Shown here piece after piece: positions 43,346 through 52,229 of a stretch of DNA of 64,000 bases. Position numbers and translations under genes: made by a program. The notes beneath the pieces are model-generated. The model saw only the letters and a list, made by a program, of their open reading frames with translations. It searched no databases and was not told where the DNA came from. Location of the stretch: positions 1 to 64,000 of the forward strand of contig NZ_FWXD01000015.1 of NCBI RefSeq assembly GCF_900176275.1, read 5' to 3'. Source of the stretch: Andreprevotia lacus DSM 23236. Lineage in GTDB: Bacteria > Pseudomonadota > Gammaproteobacteria > Burkholderiales > Chitinibacteraceae. Position 1 is the first letter of the stretch; the number at the start of each line of letters is the position of its first letter.

Positions 43346-43951
43346 ATGATGAAGCTGTATTCCGGCACCGCCTGCCCCTTCAGCCACCGCTGCCGTATCG
43401 TGTTGTTTGAAAAGGGCATGGACTTCGAAATCATCGACGTGGACATCCACAGCAAGCCGGAAGACCTGGCCGTGATGAACCCGTACAACGAAGTGCCGGT
43501 ACTGGTCGAACGTGACCTGACCCTGTACGAATCGGGCATCATCAATGAATACATCGACGAACGCTTCCCGCATCCGCAACTGATGCCGGCCGACCCGGTG
43601 ATGCGTGCGCGCACCCGTCTGATGCTGTTCAACTTCGAGCGCGAGCTGTTCATCCACGTGAAGACACTGGAAGACGGCAGCAGCACCAAGAAGGCACTGG
43701 AAGCCGCCCGTGTCGCCATCCGCGACAGCCTGACCCAGATCGCCCCGGTATTCGCCAAGCAGAAGTACATGCTGGGCGAAGAATTCTCGATGCTGGATGT
43801 CGCCATTGCCCCGCTGCTGTGGCGCTTTGACCACTATGGCATTGAAGTCACCAAGGCCATGGCGCCGCTGATGAAGTACGCCGAGCGCCTGTTCAGCCGC
43901 GAAGCATTCATCGAGTCGCTGACCGCCAACGAAAAGGCCATGCGCAAGTGA
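43346..43951 (+). CDS. sspA: Stringent starvation protein A
   Basis: The protein has 201 residues. It has a glutathione-S-transferase fold without GST activity; it binds RNA polymerase and supports stationary-phase and acid survival in other proteobacteria. The N-terminal thioredoxin-like half has TACPFSHRCRIVLFEKGMDF; the helical C-terminal half ends with AFIESLTANEKAMRK. The petABC-sspAB order is conserved in betaproteobacteria. Confidence 0.96.
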   Translation: MMKLYSGTACPFSHRCRIVLFEKGMDFEIIDVDIHSKPEDLAVMNPYNEVPVLVERDLTLYESGIINEYIDERFPHPQLMPADPVMRARTRLMLFNFERELFIHVKTLEDGSSTKKALEAARVAIRDSLTQIAPVFAKQKYMLGEEFSMLDVAIAPLLWRFDHYGIEVTKAMAPLMKYAERLFSREAFIESLTANEKAMRK

Positions 43952-43969
43952 TCTAGAGTGAGTAGTGTG

Positions 43970-43990
43970 GCACCCTCCACCCGAGGGTGC
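43970..43990 (+). promoter_or_regulatory. Hairpin between sspA and sspB
   Basis: GCACCCTC and GAGGGTGC form an eight-pair stem with a five-base loop, 28 bases before sspB ATG. A T6 run follows only after 11 more bases, so it is a weak terminator at best and may be an attenuator or mRNA-stabilising structure. Confidence 0.5.
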
Positions 43991-44018
43991 TGCTGCACTC
44001 ATTTTTTACGGAGCCAAC

Positions 44019-44450
44019 ATGCAATCCGTTTCGACCAAGCCTTATCTGATCCGTGCCTTGCACGAATGGTGCTCCGACCATGGCTTCACCCCGTATCTGG
44101 TCGTATCGGTGCGTGGCAAGATGCAAGTGCCGATGGAGTACGTGAAAAACGGCGAAATCGTGCTCAACATCAGCTACAACGCCACGCGCAACCTGAGCCT
44201 GGGTAACGATTACATCAGCTTCTCGGCCCGCTTCAACGGCGTATCGCGCGACATCAGCATTCCGGTGGGTGCCGTGGTGTCGATCTTCTCGCGCGAGAAC
44301 GGCGAGGGCATGGGCTTTGAGTATGAAGAAAGCCCGGCCGACGCCAGCGCACTGGAAACCGCACCGGAGAGCAAGCCGGACGACGACAGCAACGAGCCCC
44401 CCCCCGGTGGCCGCCCCGGCGGCAAGCCGGCGCTGCGCATCGTGAAGTAA
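44019..44450 (+). CDS. sspB: ClpXP protease specificity-enhancing factor
   Basis: The protein has 143 residues. It tethers ssrA-tagged substrates to ClpXP. The substrate-binding domain (residues 1-110) starts STKPYLIRALHEWCSDHGFT; an acidic linker follows, and the C-terminal ClpX-binding tail GKPALRIVK is intact. The ACGGAG site precedes ATG 44019. Confidence 0.96.
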   Translation: MQSVSTKPYLIRALHEWCSDHGFTPYLVVSVRGKMQVPMEYVKNGEIVLNISYNATRNLSLGNDYISFSARFNGVSRDISIPVGAVVSIFSRENGEGMGFEYEESPADASALETAPESKPDDDSNEPPPGGRPGGKPALRIVK

Positions 44451-44463
44451 GCGCACCGCCAAT

Positions 44464-44491
44464 AAAAAACCCGCCAACCGGCGGGTTTTTT
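44464..44491. terminator. Intrinsic terminator after sspAB
   Basis: A6, the stem CCCGCC/GGCGGG with an AACC loop, and T6. It also faces the convergent methyltransferase gene (stop 44513). Confidence 0.92.
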
Positions 44492-44512
44492 ATTGCGGGC
44501 ATCAACAGCCAA

Positions 44513-45784
44513 TCAGGCTGCGGCAGCACGCTTGACCATCACGGCAGCAAAGAAACCGTCTGCCGCATGTTGTTGCGGCCACAGTTGCAGCACGGGGCCA
44601 GCCAGCGCGATATCGATCTTTTCCTTGGCCAGCAGCTCACGCACGTCCAGCAGTTCAAAGTCCGGGTGTGCCGCCAGGAAGGCATCGACCACATCCTTGT
44701 TCTCGCTCGGCAGGATGCTGCAGGTGGCATACACCAGCCGGCCACCGGTTTTCACCAGCCGCGCGGCAGAGGCCAGAATGCTGGCCTGCTTGGCATTCAG
44801 CTCACGCACGCTTTGTTCGCTCTGGCGGAATTTCAGGTCCGGGTTGCGACGCAGGGTGCCAAGGCCCGAACACGGTGCATCCACCAGCACCGCATCCATC
44901 TTGCCAGCCAGGCGCTTGATTTTCTGGTCGTTTTCGCTGGCAATCAGTTGCGGCTGCACATTGGACAGCCCCGAACGCGCCATGCGCGGCTTGAGGTTGG
45001 CCAAACGCTTTTCCGAGATATCAAAGGCATACAAGCGACCGGTCGATTGCATCATCGCACCGATGGCCAGTGTCTTGCCGCCGGCACCGGCACAGAAATC
45101 CGCCACCATCTGGCCACGCCGCGCGCCGGTCAGCAACGCCAGCAGCTGGCTGCCCTCGTCCTGCACCTCGAAGCCACCGTTCAGGAACAGCGTGTGCTTG
45201 TTCAGCGCCGGCTTGCCGAAAATGCGCAGGCCCCACGGCGAATACGGCGTTGGCTTGGCATCGATGCCGGCAGCAGCCAGCTCGGTGGCGACGGCATCGC
45301 GCTTCATTTTCAGGATATTCACGCGCAGGTCGAGCGGTGCAGCCTGCATCAGCGCACGGCCGGTTTCCAGGATATCCGCCTCGGCCATGCCGTCCGCCTG
45401 CAGCGCGGCCACCGCCCACTCGGGCAGGCTGGCTTGCACGTGCAGCGGCGCGCTCGACCAGTCCACGGCCTTCCAGTCCTTGGCCTGCGCCAGGCGCTTT
45501 TCGTCGAAGATGCTTTCCATCTCGCGCATATTGCGCTTCTCGATGGCGGCGAAATAGGCAATCAACCATTCGATCACGCCGGCCTTTTCGCCGGTCAGCC
45601 ACTGGATGCGTGGCAGGTGGCGCAGCAGGCCGAATACGGTCTCGGCAATGGCGGCGCGATCGCGCGCGCCCAGCTGGCGTTCATCGCGGAAATAACGCGA
45701 CAGGATCACGTCGGCCGGGGCAGTAAACGGCAGCACCTGGTGCAACACGTCCAGCGTGGCGTCGAATTGGGTACGGTTCAGCAT
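44513..45784 (-). CDS. RsmB/NOP-family 23S/16S rRNA cytosine-5 methyltransferase-like
   Basis: The protein has 423 residues. An N-terminal NusB-like helical part (about 1-150) is followed by an RsmB/NOP2 catalytic domain: SAM-binding VADFCAGAGGKTLAIGAMM, catalytic Cys motif VDAPCSGLGTLRRNPDLK, and second Cys in YATCSILPSENKDVV. m5C formation in rRNA is expected, but whether it is orthologous to RsmB itself is uncertain, as betaproteobacteria also carry a separate rsmB by fmt. It follows the DUF3108 gene after 21 bp and belongs to the purN-DUF3108-methyltransferase run. Confidence 0.93.
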   Translation of the reverse strand: MLNRTQFDATLDVLHQVLPFTAPADVILSRYFRDERQLGARDRAAIAETVFGLLRHLPRIQWLTGEKAGVIEWLIAYFAAIEKRNMREMESIFDEKRLAQAKDWKAVDWSSAPLHVQASLPEWAVAALQADGMAEADILETGRALMQAAPLDLRVNILKMKRDAVATELAAAGIDAKPTPYSPWGLRIFGKPALNKHTLFLNGGFEVQDEGSQLLALLTGARRGQMVADFCAGAGGKTLAIGAMMQSTGRLYAFDISEKRLANLKPRMARSGLSNVQPQLIASENDQKIKRLAGKMDAVLVDAPCSGLGTLRRNPDLKFRQSEQSVRELNAKQASILASAARLVKTGGRLVYATCSILPSENKDVVDAFLAAHPDFELLDVRELLAKEKIDIALAGPVLQLWPQQHAADGFFAAVMVKRAAAA

Positions 45785-45805
45785 GGTTCTCTCTCGGCAG
45801 TTGCA

Positions 45806-46963
45806 CTAGCGGCGCAACCCGCCATTCTGTCTTTGTTGATTGGGCGAATACAGCACGGTTTCGCCGTTGATGGTGATCTGGCTGGCCCAGATGTTGAAGG
45901 TGTTTTCCTTGCCCAGGGTCAGGTGGATGCGCACCGGCATATTGTTCCATTCCGGCGCCAGCCAGAACTCGAACACCCGGTCTTCAAACTCGCCGCGCAG
46001 CAGGATGGCGTCGATGCGCTTGTCACCCAGGGTCAGCGTGCCCTCGCCGCGCAGCTCGAATTTCACGTCGCGGTACAGCTTGCGGCCGCTCACCATCGAG
46101 AAGGTGAAGTTCTTCATTTTCGAGCCCTGCAGCGCAAACTGGAACGCAGCCGAGAACAAATCCTGATCGCCGAGCTTGAGCGCCTCGAGGCTGGTCTTGC
46201 CATCGTCGTTAAGCTGCACGTTCTGCGCATCCCAATCGAAGGTGGCCTCGTTCAGCAGCTTGCCGTCCTTGGTATCGGAAAAACGCTGCGGGATCACGCC
46301 AGTCTTGCCCACCTTGCCCTCGCTGACGATGTCGCGCGTGCGTCCGAACAGCCCGCCGTGCAGGCTGAGCTTGTACTGGCCGTGGTCAACCTCCCACAGC
46401 ATCTTCACCGGCACCGCAGTCCACAGATAGGTGATCTCGACCTTGCGCGGGAACTGCTTCTCGCGCGGAATCTCCGGTTGCGGCGTCGGCAGGGTTTCCG
46501 GTGCAGACGGAACAACCGTCGGCGCTGCAGCCACCATGCTTGCCGCCGGTGTGACTGGCTGGGGGGCACTGGCGACCACGGCAACACCACTGGCGGTGCC
46601 TGCAGAGGCCACCGCACTGGCACTGCTGGCAGTAGCAGCAGCCACGGCGCTGGCAACCACCTTGGTCTTGCCCGCTTTGGCTGCCGCCACCACCCGCCTG
46701 GCCGCCTTGGCCTTGGCCGGTGCCGGGCCGAACTGCACGCTCAGTTGCTCGGCCGGCTTCACGCCGGCCAGCGTATGCGCCGGTTCATCCTCGGGGATAT
46801 CCATGCTCGTCAGCGACTTGGTCGGCTTGCGCAGTGTCAGCGGCTCATCGCGCTCCCACGCGTCGGCAAAGCGCAGCAGGGTATCGCCGCCGATGCTGAG
46901 GATGTGCAGCAGCAGGGACGCCATCAGCGCCCACATCATCCAGCGTCGGCTGCGCGTCTGCAT
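45806..46963 (-). CDS. DUF3108 envelope protein
   Basis: The protein has 385 residues. An N-terminal membrane anchor or signal (residues 9-27) is followed by an Ala/Val/Pro-rich linker (about 70-165) and a beta-rich DUF3108 domain (from about 170; VEITYLWTAVPVKMLWEVDH). It is likely periplasmic. DUF3108 proteins often neighbour purN and an RsmB-like gene in betaproteobacteria (established pattern), with unknown function. Confidence 0.85.
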   Translation of the reverse strand: MQTRSRRWMMWALMASLLLHILSIGGDTLLRFADAWERDEPLTLRKPTKSLTSMDIPEDEPAHTLAGVKPAEQLSVQFGPAPAKAKAARRVVAAAKAGKTKVVASAVAAATASSASAVASAGTASGVAVVASAPQPVTPAASMVAAAPTVVPSAPETLPTPQPEIPREKQFPRKVEITYLWTAVPVKMLWEVDHGQYKLSLHGGLFGRTRDIVSEGKVGKTGVIPQRFSDTKDGKLLNEATFDWDAQNVQLNDDGKTSLEALKLGDQDLFSAAFQFALQGSKMKNFTFSMVSGRKLYRDVKFELRGEGTLTLGDKRIDAILLRGEFEDRVFEFWLAPEWNNMPVRIHLTLGKENTFNIWASQITINGETVLYSPNQQRQNGGLRR

Positions 46964-47560
46964 TCAACCGCTGCGCTTGACGCGATTGCCGTCGATCAGC
47001 AAGCGACCAGCGACAAAGTCAGCCACCGCCTGCGGATACAGCCGGTGCTCTTCCTTGAGCACGCGTGCTGCCAGCGCATCGGGCGTATCGTCGTCCAGCA
47101 CCGGCACAGCGGCCTGCGCGATGATGGGGCCGTGATCCAGCTCGGCGGTGACGAAGTGCACGGTACAGCCGGCAAACTTCACACCCTCGGCCAGCGCGCG
47201 CTCGTGCGTGTGCAGGCCGGTAAATGACGGCAGCAGCGACGGGTGGATATTGATCAGCCGGTTGGCATAGTGGTTGACGAAACCGGCCGTCAGGATGCGC
47301 ATGAAGCCGGCCAGCACCACCAGATCGGGCGCATAGCCGTCGATCAGCGCCACCAGCGCGGCATCAAATGCCTCGCGGCCCGCAAACTGCTTGTGATCCA
47401 GCACGGCGGTGGCGATACCGCGCTCGGCCGCCCAGGCCAGACCACCCGCATCGGCGCGGTTGGCGATGACTGCCGCAATGCGGCCGCCCGGAACCTGGGC
47501 ATCGACGATGGCCTGCATATTGGAGCCACGGCCGGAAATCAGGATGACGATGTTTTTCAT
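46964..47560 (-). CDS. purN: Phosphoribosylglycinamide formyltransferase
   Basis: The protein has 198 residues. It transfers a formyl group from 10-formyl-THF in purine synthesis. N-terminal ISGRGSNMQAIVDA is the GAR-binding loop; catalytic His is in INIHPSLLPSFTG and the Asp in TAELDHGPIIAQ. ATG 47560 has AGG close upstream. It lies 105 bp after purM on the same strand. Confidence 0.97.
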   Translation of the reverse strand: MKNIVILISGRGSNMQAIVDAQVPGGRIAAVIANRADAGGLAWAAERGIATAVLDHKQFAGREAFDAALVALIDGYAPDLVVLAGFMRILTAGFVNHYANRLINIHPSLLPSFTGLHTHERALAEGVKFAGCTVHFVTAELDHGPIIAQAAVPVLDDDTPDALAARVLKEEHRLYPQAVADFVAGRLLIDGNRVKRSG

Positions 47561-47665
47561 GAAAACCTGAACAAACGTTGCGCGCTCGCGCATAGAAAAG
47601 CGATGGGGCGCTCGCGCGCCCCGAACGAAGCGCCGCACGCGGCGCTTCTCGCTGCAAATATCACC

Positions 47666-48703
47666 TTAGGCGATTTGCGTCTGGTGTTCGTCGCCATTGC
47701 GGGCACGGATCACACCCAGCGTGTAGACGGTTTCGCCCTCGGCTTCCAGCAGCGCCTTGGCTGCGGCTGCGTCTTCGGCAGCCACGATCACCACCATGCC
47801 CACGCCGCAATTGAAGGTGCGGTGCATTTCGTCGGTGGCAACATTGCCTTCCTTCTGCAGCCACTGGAACAGCTTGGGGAAGGTCCAGCTCTTGGCATCG
47901 ATCTGCGCCACGACGTTGGACGGCAGCACGCGCGGCACGTTCTCGGTAATACCACCGCCGGTGATATGCGCCATGCCCTTGACGGTAAGCTGTTCGATCA
48001 GCTTGAGGATGGGCTTCACATAAATGCGTGTCGGCGCGATGACCACGTCGGCCAGGCTCTTGCCGTTTTCAAATTCGGCGGCGTAATCCGCATCGGTGAG
48101 ATGCAGGATCTTGCGCACCAGCGAATAGCCATTGGAATGCGCGCCATTGGACGCCAGGCCCAGCACCACGTCGCCCACCTTGATGTCGTTGCCGGTGATG
48201 ATCTTGCTCTTTTCGACCACGCCGACGGCAAAGCCGGCCAGATCGTATTCGCCCACCGGGTACATACCCGGCATTTCAGCGGTTTCGCCGCCGATCAGCG
48301 CGCTGCCCGACAGCTCACAGCCCAGCGCGATGCCACGGATCACTTCGGTCGCGGTATCCACGTCCAGCTTGCCGCAGGCAAAGTAGTCGAGGAAGAACAG
48401 CGGCTCGGCACCCTGCACCAGGATATCGTTGACGCTCATGGCCACCAGATCCTGGCCCACGGTGTCGTGGCGGTTCAGCTCGAACGCCAGCTTGAGCTTG
48501 GTGCCCACGCCGTCGGTGCCGGACACCAGCACCGGCTCCTTGAACTTCTTGCTGATCTCGATCAGGCCGCCAAAACCGCCGATGCCGGACAGCACTTCCG
48601 GGCGCATCGTGCGCTTGGCAAACGGTTTGATATTTTCGACAAGCTGGTCGCCGGCGTCGATATCGACACCCGCATCGCGGTAGCTCAGGCTTTGGGAACT
48701 CAT
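47666..48703 (-). CDS. purM: Phosphoribosylformylglycinamidine cyclo-ligase
   Basis: The protein has 345 residues. It makes aminoimidazole ribotide using ATP. The N-terminus [19 protein letters not shown] and the block [15 protein letters not shown] are typical; [11 protein letters not shown] and [13 protein letters not shown] mark the nucleotide and substrate sites. GAGG precedes ATG 48703 by six bases. Divergent from the AI-2E family permease gene. Confidence 0.97.
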   Translation of the reverse strand: MSSQSLSYRDAGVDIDAGDQLVENIKPFAKRTMRPEVLSGIGGFGGLIEISKKFKEPVLVSGTDGVGTKLKLAFELNRHDTVGQDLVAMSVNDILVQGAEPLFFLDYFACGKLDVDTATEVIRGIALGCELSGSALIGGETAEMPGMYPVGEYDLAGFAVGVVEKSKIITGNDIKVGDVVLGLASNGAHSNGYSLVRKILHLTDADYAAEFENGKSLADVVIAPTRIYVKPILKLIEQLTVKGMAHITGGGITENVPRVLPSNVVAQIDAKSWTFPKLFQWLQKEGNVATDEMHRTFNCGVGMVVIVAAEDAAAAKALLEAEGETVYTLGVIRARNGDEHQTQIA

Positions 48704-48807
48704 GCACGGCCTCGTGGTGAAATCTGGGGTTTGCGGTGAAACGGGCGCTTTCTCGGTTAGAATGGCGCCCAACCCACTGAAAACGCGGTAGTTTACCGCA
48801 TCCCGCG

Positions 48808-49902
48808 ATGAAACGCCTGCCCGCCCGCCACACGCACGCTTTCCACCCGCTCTGGCCCTATCTGCTGATCGGGGTTCTGGCCATCGTTTGCTACCGTTTG
48901 CTGCCAGTGCTGATGCCGTTTGCGGCGGCAGCGATACTCGCCTACATACTGCATCCGGCCCAGCACAAGCTGGTGACCCGGGGGGTCAATCCCAATATAG
49001 CCGCACTGCTGGTGATGACCAGCGTGCTGTTGCTGTGCCTGCTGCTGCTGGTGATCGTCGCGCCTTTGCTGATCGACCAGTTCCAGATTCTCTACGCCGC
49101 CGTTCCCAAGCTGGCCGAGCGCGCCTCTACACACTGGCTGCCAGCGCTGAACGCACGCTTCGGCCTGCAACTGGGTATCGATACGCAAACACTGAGCACC
49201 TGGGTGAGCAGCCACAGCGCCGAACTGAAAAGCATTCTGCCCAGCCTGGCACAGCAACTGGGCAGCAAGGGCATGGCGCTGGTCAACCTGTTGGTGAACC
49301 TGGCACTGGTGCCGGTGGTGCTGTTCTATGCGCTGCGCGATGGCAACCGCCTGTTCCCCATGCTGCAAAGCTGGGTGCCGCGCCGGCTGGTGGGGCGCGT
49401 CAACCGGCTGTTCCGCGAGTTCGACGACGTGCTGTCCGAGTTCCTGCGCGGCCAGCTCACAGTGATGCTGGCCATGAGCGTGATTTATGCCGGCGGCCTG
49501 TGGGCCATCGGGCTGGAGGGCGCGCTGCCGGTGGGCATCGTGTCGGGCATGCTCACCTTCATTCCCTATCTCGGCTCGTTCACCGGCCTGTTGCTGGCTA
49601 CGCTGGCTGCCGCCAGCCAGTACGGCAGCTTTGCCGGGCTGTGGCCGGCCTGGCTGGTATTCGGCATCGGCCAGACGCTGGAAGGCAACCTGATCACACC
49701 CAAGCTGGTGGGTGACCGTATCGGCCTGCACCCGGTCGCGGTGATCTTTGCGCTGCTGGCCTTTGGTCAGCTGTTCGGCTTTGTCGGCGTGCTGCTGGCG
49801 CTGCCGATGGCGGCGGTGCTGCAGGTGGGTTTGCGCCACCTCAAGCGCATGTATCTGGCCAGCCCCACCTACCGGCGCGCCCAACGCCGTGCGGTGCGCT
49901 GA
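48808..49902 (+). CDS. AI-2E/PerM-family membrane protein
   Basis: The protein has 364 residues with about eight membrane helices arranged around a central soluble segment (about residues 95-145). The C-terminal region [20 protein letters not shown] is characteristic of the family. Members include the autoinducer-2 exporter TqsA and Na+/H+ antiporters; the substrate here is unknown. Gene order purM/perM/hda, with purM divergent, is widespread in proteobacteria and supports the assignment. Confidence 0.92.
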   Translation: MKRLPARHTHAFHPLWPYLLIGVLAIVCYRLLPVLMPFAAAAILAYILHPAQHKLVTRGVNPNIAALLVMTSVLLLCLLLLVIVAPLLIDQFQILYAAVPKLAERASTHWLPALNARFGLQLGIDTQTLSTWVSSHSAELKSILPSLAQQLGSKGMALVNLLVNLALVPVVLFYALRDGNRLFPMLQSWVPRRLVGRVNRLFREFDDVLSEFLRGQLTVMLAMSVIYAGGLWAIGLEGALPVGIVSGMLTFIPYLGSFTGLLLATLAAASQYGSFAGLWPAWLVFGIGQTLEGNLITPKLVGDRIGLHPVAVIFALLAFGQLFGFVGVLLALPMAAVLQVGLRHLKRMYLASPTYRRAQRRAVR

Positions 49903-49913
49903 TGCGAGTGCGG

Positions 49914-49919
49914 TAGAAT
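49914..49919 (+). promoter_or_regulatory. Candidate -10 box for hda, very close to its ATG
   Basis: TAGAAT ends eight bases before the hda ATG (49927). If used, transcription would begin at or almost at the start codon. No good -35 was found and the box may be fortuitous; hda may be co-transcribed with the upstream permease gene. Confidence 0.35.
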
Positions 49920-49926
49920 CCCGCCA

Positions 49927-50604
49927 ATGAAACAACTGGTGCTGGATCTGCGCCTGGCCACGCCGCCGGGCTTTGATGATTTCGTGCGCGGCGACAACGC
50001 CGAGCTGCTGTTCATGCTGAGCGAGTGGGCCGCGCGCAGCGAGCACACGCGCTTCATCTATCTGTGGGGTGAATCGGGCGCTGGTAAATCCCACCTGCTG
50101 CAGGCTGCCGCCGGCCGGCTGGGTGATGCCGTCCATGTCGATGCAGCCACTACCGCGCTGCCCTGGCCGCTGGCTGCAGATGCCAGCCTGATCGTCGACA
50201 ACGTGGGCGCGCTCGATGCCGAGCAGCAAATCCGCCTGTTCGACCACTACAACACGCTCAGGGAAGGCAGCGGCCGCCTGCTGGCCGCCGGCCCGCTGCC
50301 CCCCATGCTGCTGCAACAGCAGCTGCAATTGCGCGACGACCTGACCACCCGGCTGGGCTGGGGGCTGGTGTATCAGCTCAAGGCACTGTCCGAACCTGAC
50401 CGCATCGCCGCGCTGAAGCGCCACGCACGCAAGCTTGGCTTCGAGCTGGGCGACGACGCAGCAGACTACCTGTTGCGCCACGCGGCGCGCGATCTGGGCA
50501 GCCTGTCTGCATTGCTGGAGCTCGCCAACGAAAGGGCACTGTCACTCAAACGCCAGGTGACCATCGCGCTGGTGCGCGAGGTGCTGCACCCGCCGGCAGC
50601 GTAG
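49927..50604 (+). CDS. hda: DnaA regulatory inactivator Hda
   Basis: The protein has 225 residues, an AAA+ domain related to DnaA domain III and lacking the DNA-binding domain. Walker A GESGAGKSHLLQAAAG lies near residue 43 and the Walker B region LIVDNVGALDAE follows. With the beta clamp it stimulates DnaA-ATP hydrolysis, preventing over-initiation. The N-terminus MKQLVLDLRLATPPGF contains the short clamp-binding QLVLDL-type motif. Terminator follows. Confidence 0.95.
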   Translation: MKQLVLDLRLATPPGFDDFVRGDNAELLFMLSEWAARSEHTRFIYLWGESGAGKSHLLQAAAGRLGDAVHVDAATTALPWPLAADASLIVDNVGALDAEQQIRLFDHYNTLREGSGRLLAAGPLPPMLLQQQLQLRDDLTTRLGWGLVYQLKALSEPDRIAALKRHARKLGFELGDDAADYLLRHAARDLGSLSALLELANERALSLKRQVTIALVREVLHPPAA

Positions 50605-50610
50605 GCAGCA

Positions 50611-50642
50611 AACAAAAACCCGGCTTTGCCGGGTTTTGTTTT
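50611..50642. terminator. Intrinsic terminator after hda
   Basis: AACAAAAACCCGGC and GCCGGGTTTTGTT pair around TTT. Symmetric A and T runs let it serve hda on the plus strand and the SPFH gene (stop 50673) on the minus strand. Confidence 0.9.
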
Positions 50643-50672
50643 CGGTTGGCCTGCAGCGGCCATTGACCGGCA

Positions 50673-51470
50673 TCACTGCTGGGGATTGATCGAGATCAGC
50701 GGTGTGGCGCCGCCCGATACGGTCGGCAAGCGGCCATCCCACTTCTCGATCGCCAGGCGCTGGTTTTCCACCGCGCGCAGCTTGAGCAACTCCGCCGTCA
50801 CTTCCTGCTTTTGCAGGCGCAGCGATTCAGCTTCGGCCTTGGCCGAGGCGATTTTCTGCTCGGCTTCCACCTGGATGCGCTGCAGGTCACGCTCGGCCTT
50901 GAGCTTGTTCTGCTCGGCAGTCACCTTGGCTTCAATCGCCTGATTGAAGGCGGCCGAGAAGCGGAAGTTGGTGATGCTGAACTGGTCGACCAGAATGCCG
51001 TACGGCGTCAGCCGAGCCACCAATGCACGGGAAATCTGCTCGCGCACCTCTTCACGCTTGGTGATCAGCTCCTCGGCGGTATAGCGCGCCGTCACCGACT
51101 TGAATACTTCGCTGACAGCCGGATCGATCAGGCGGTTTTCCACATCTTCGCCAATACGCTGGTAAACGGTACTGACATGCGCCGGGTCAAGGTGATAGTT
51201 GAGCGCGATCTTGGTGACGACCTGCTGCAAGTCACGCGAGGCAGCGTCGCCCTCGGTTTCGGCCTTCTGCACGCGCACGTCGATACGCACCACGCGATTG
51301 GCCAGCGGCATGATCAGGTGGATGCCCTCGCCCAGCGGTACCGGGTCTACCTTGCCGAAGGTGGTCACCACGCCACGCATGCCGGACGGCACGATGGCAA
51401 ACGGTGCGAGCAGAAACAGCAAGAAACACAGAACGACAAAACCGATGGCGTACTTGGCAAGCGGGTGCAT
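50673..51470 (-). CDS. Prohibitin/SPFH-domain membrane protein
   Basis: The protein has 265 residues. One N-terminal membrane anchor (residues 7-27) is followed by an SPFH/Band-7 domain (about 28-200; VPSGMRGVVTTFGKVDPVPL) and a charged coiled coil (about 190-240; VTAEQNKLKAERDLQRIQVE). Close to prohibitin in layout; such proteins scaffold membrane microdomains or chaperone FtsH-type proteases. GGAAA precedes ATG 51470. No FtsH/HflKC neighbour is present. Confidence 0.9.
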   Translation of the reverse strand: MHPLAKYAIGFVVLCFLLFLLAPFAIVPSGMRGVVTTFGKVDPVPLGEGIHLIMPLANRVVRIDVRVQKAETEGDAASRDLQQVVTKIALNYHLDPAHVSTVYQRIGEDVENRLIDPAVSEVFKSVTARYTAEELITKREEVREQISRALVARLTPYGILVDQFSITNFRFSAAFNQAIEAKVTAEQNKLKAERDLQRIQVEAEQKIASAKAEAESLRLQKQEVTAELLKLRAVENQRLAIEKWDGRLPTVSGGATPLISINPQQ

Positions 51471-51593
51471 ATGATTTCCACGTGATGAAGGAAATCAAAG
51501 CATAGAAGGCTGGCCCGAACAGGCCAGTAAAAATGGTATAAAAATGCTGCAGCGCAAGGCGCGATGCGCGCCCAAGTGGGCGGACCAGTCGGG

Positions 51594-52175
51594 CTAGCGC
51601 GAGGGCTGCGTCAGGCAGGTCTGCCTGATCGCTTGCGCACCGTGATAGTTGCGCGGGAAGCCGTCAAACGGCAGCACGGCCTTACCATACGCAGAGTCTG
51701 CAAGCTCGATAAGGGGCCGGGCGCTATCGCTCATGTCGTAACCGACGATGACCACGGGGTGGCTCACTTGCACAGCCTGCCAGGCGATGCTGGTTACAAC
51801 CGGACGACCTGCATTGATTTCCGCCACGATCTGGGCCAACGCCATGCCACCTGCATGCTGCTCGTGAAGATTGTCGTGGTGGGCCAGCGCGTTTCCAACC
51901 GAATAGGGTTGATCGCAAGCGACGCTGGACGCAGCAACAGCCTGGCAGCACATGGTTTGCCCAAACGCCCAGTTAGCCAGCATGCACTGTGTAGTCCGCG
52001 ACGTCTGATCGTAATAGGCAGCCACGCTGGCCGCCACCGCAGCCCAGGCCCAATTGCGTTGCTGCTGCTGTTGCATGCTGAACACTAGCCGTTGGCTGAG
52101 TGGCGCGGATTGAAGCCCCGACCCCGTTTCGGTTTGGCTTTCGATATGCGCTTGCGCGTCGGCAGGCTTGGTCAT
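51594..52175 (-). CDS. Papain-like C39-type peptidase homologue lacking catalytic Cys
   Basis: The protein has 193 residues. It matches the bacterial papain-like cysteine peptidase pattern: QQQQRNWAWAAVAASVAAYY, the Cys pair MLANWAFGQTMCC, the helix GNALAHHDNLH, and the His region VSHPVVIVGYDM. In active members the second residue after NW is the catalytic Cys (NWCWAA); here the codon is GCC (Ala). The catalytic His is kept. No signal peptide is seen. It may be a pseudo-peptidase that binds peptides. AAGGAAG precedes ATG 52175. It follows cutC by 54 bp on the same strand. Confidence 0.72.
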   Translation of the reverse strand: MTKPADAQAHIESQTETGSGLQSAPLSQRLVFSMQQQQQRNWAWAAVAASVAAYYDQTSRTTQCMLANWAFGQTMCCQAVAASSVACDQPYSVGNALAHHDNLHEQHAGGMALAQIVAEINAGRPVVTSIAWQAVQVSHPVVIVGYDMSDSARPLIELADSAYGKAVLPFDGFPRNYHGAQAIRQTCLTQPSR

Positions 52176-52229
52176 CACGGGCTTCCTTGGTTGATTGGCA
52201 TCCCCCCGACCAGCCACAAGCAGTCTGAC

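Noticed and set aside
43970-43990. Terminator between sspA and sspB
   Set aside because: The T run is eleven bases from the stem, so it was kept only as an mRNA hairpin, not as a terminator.
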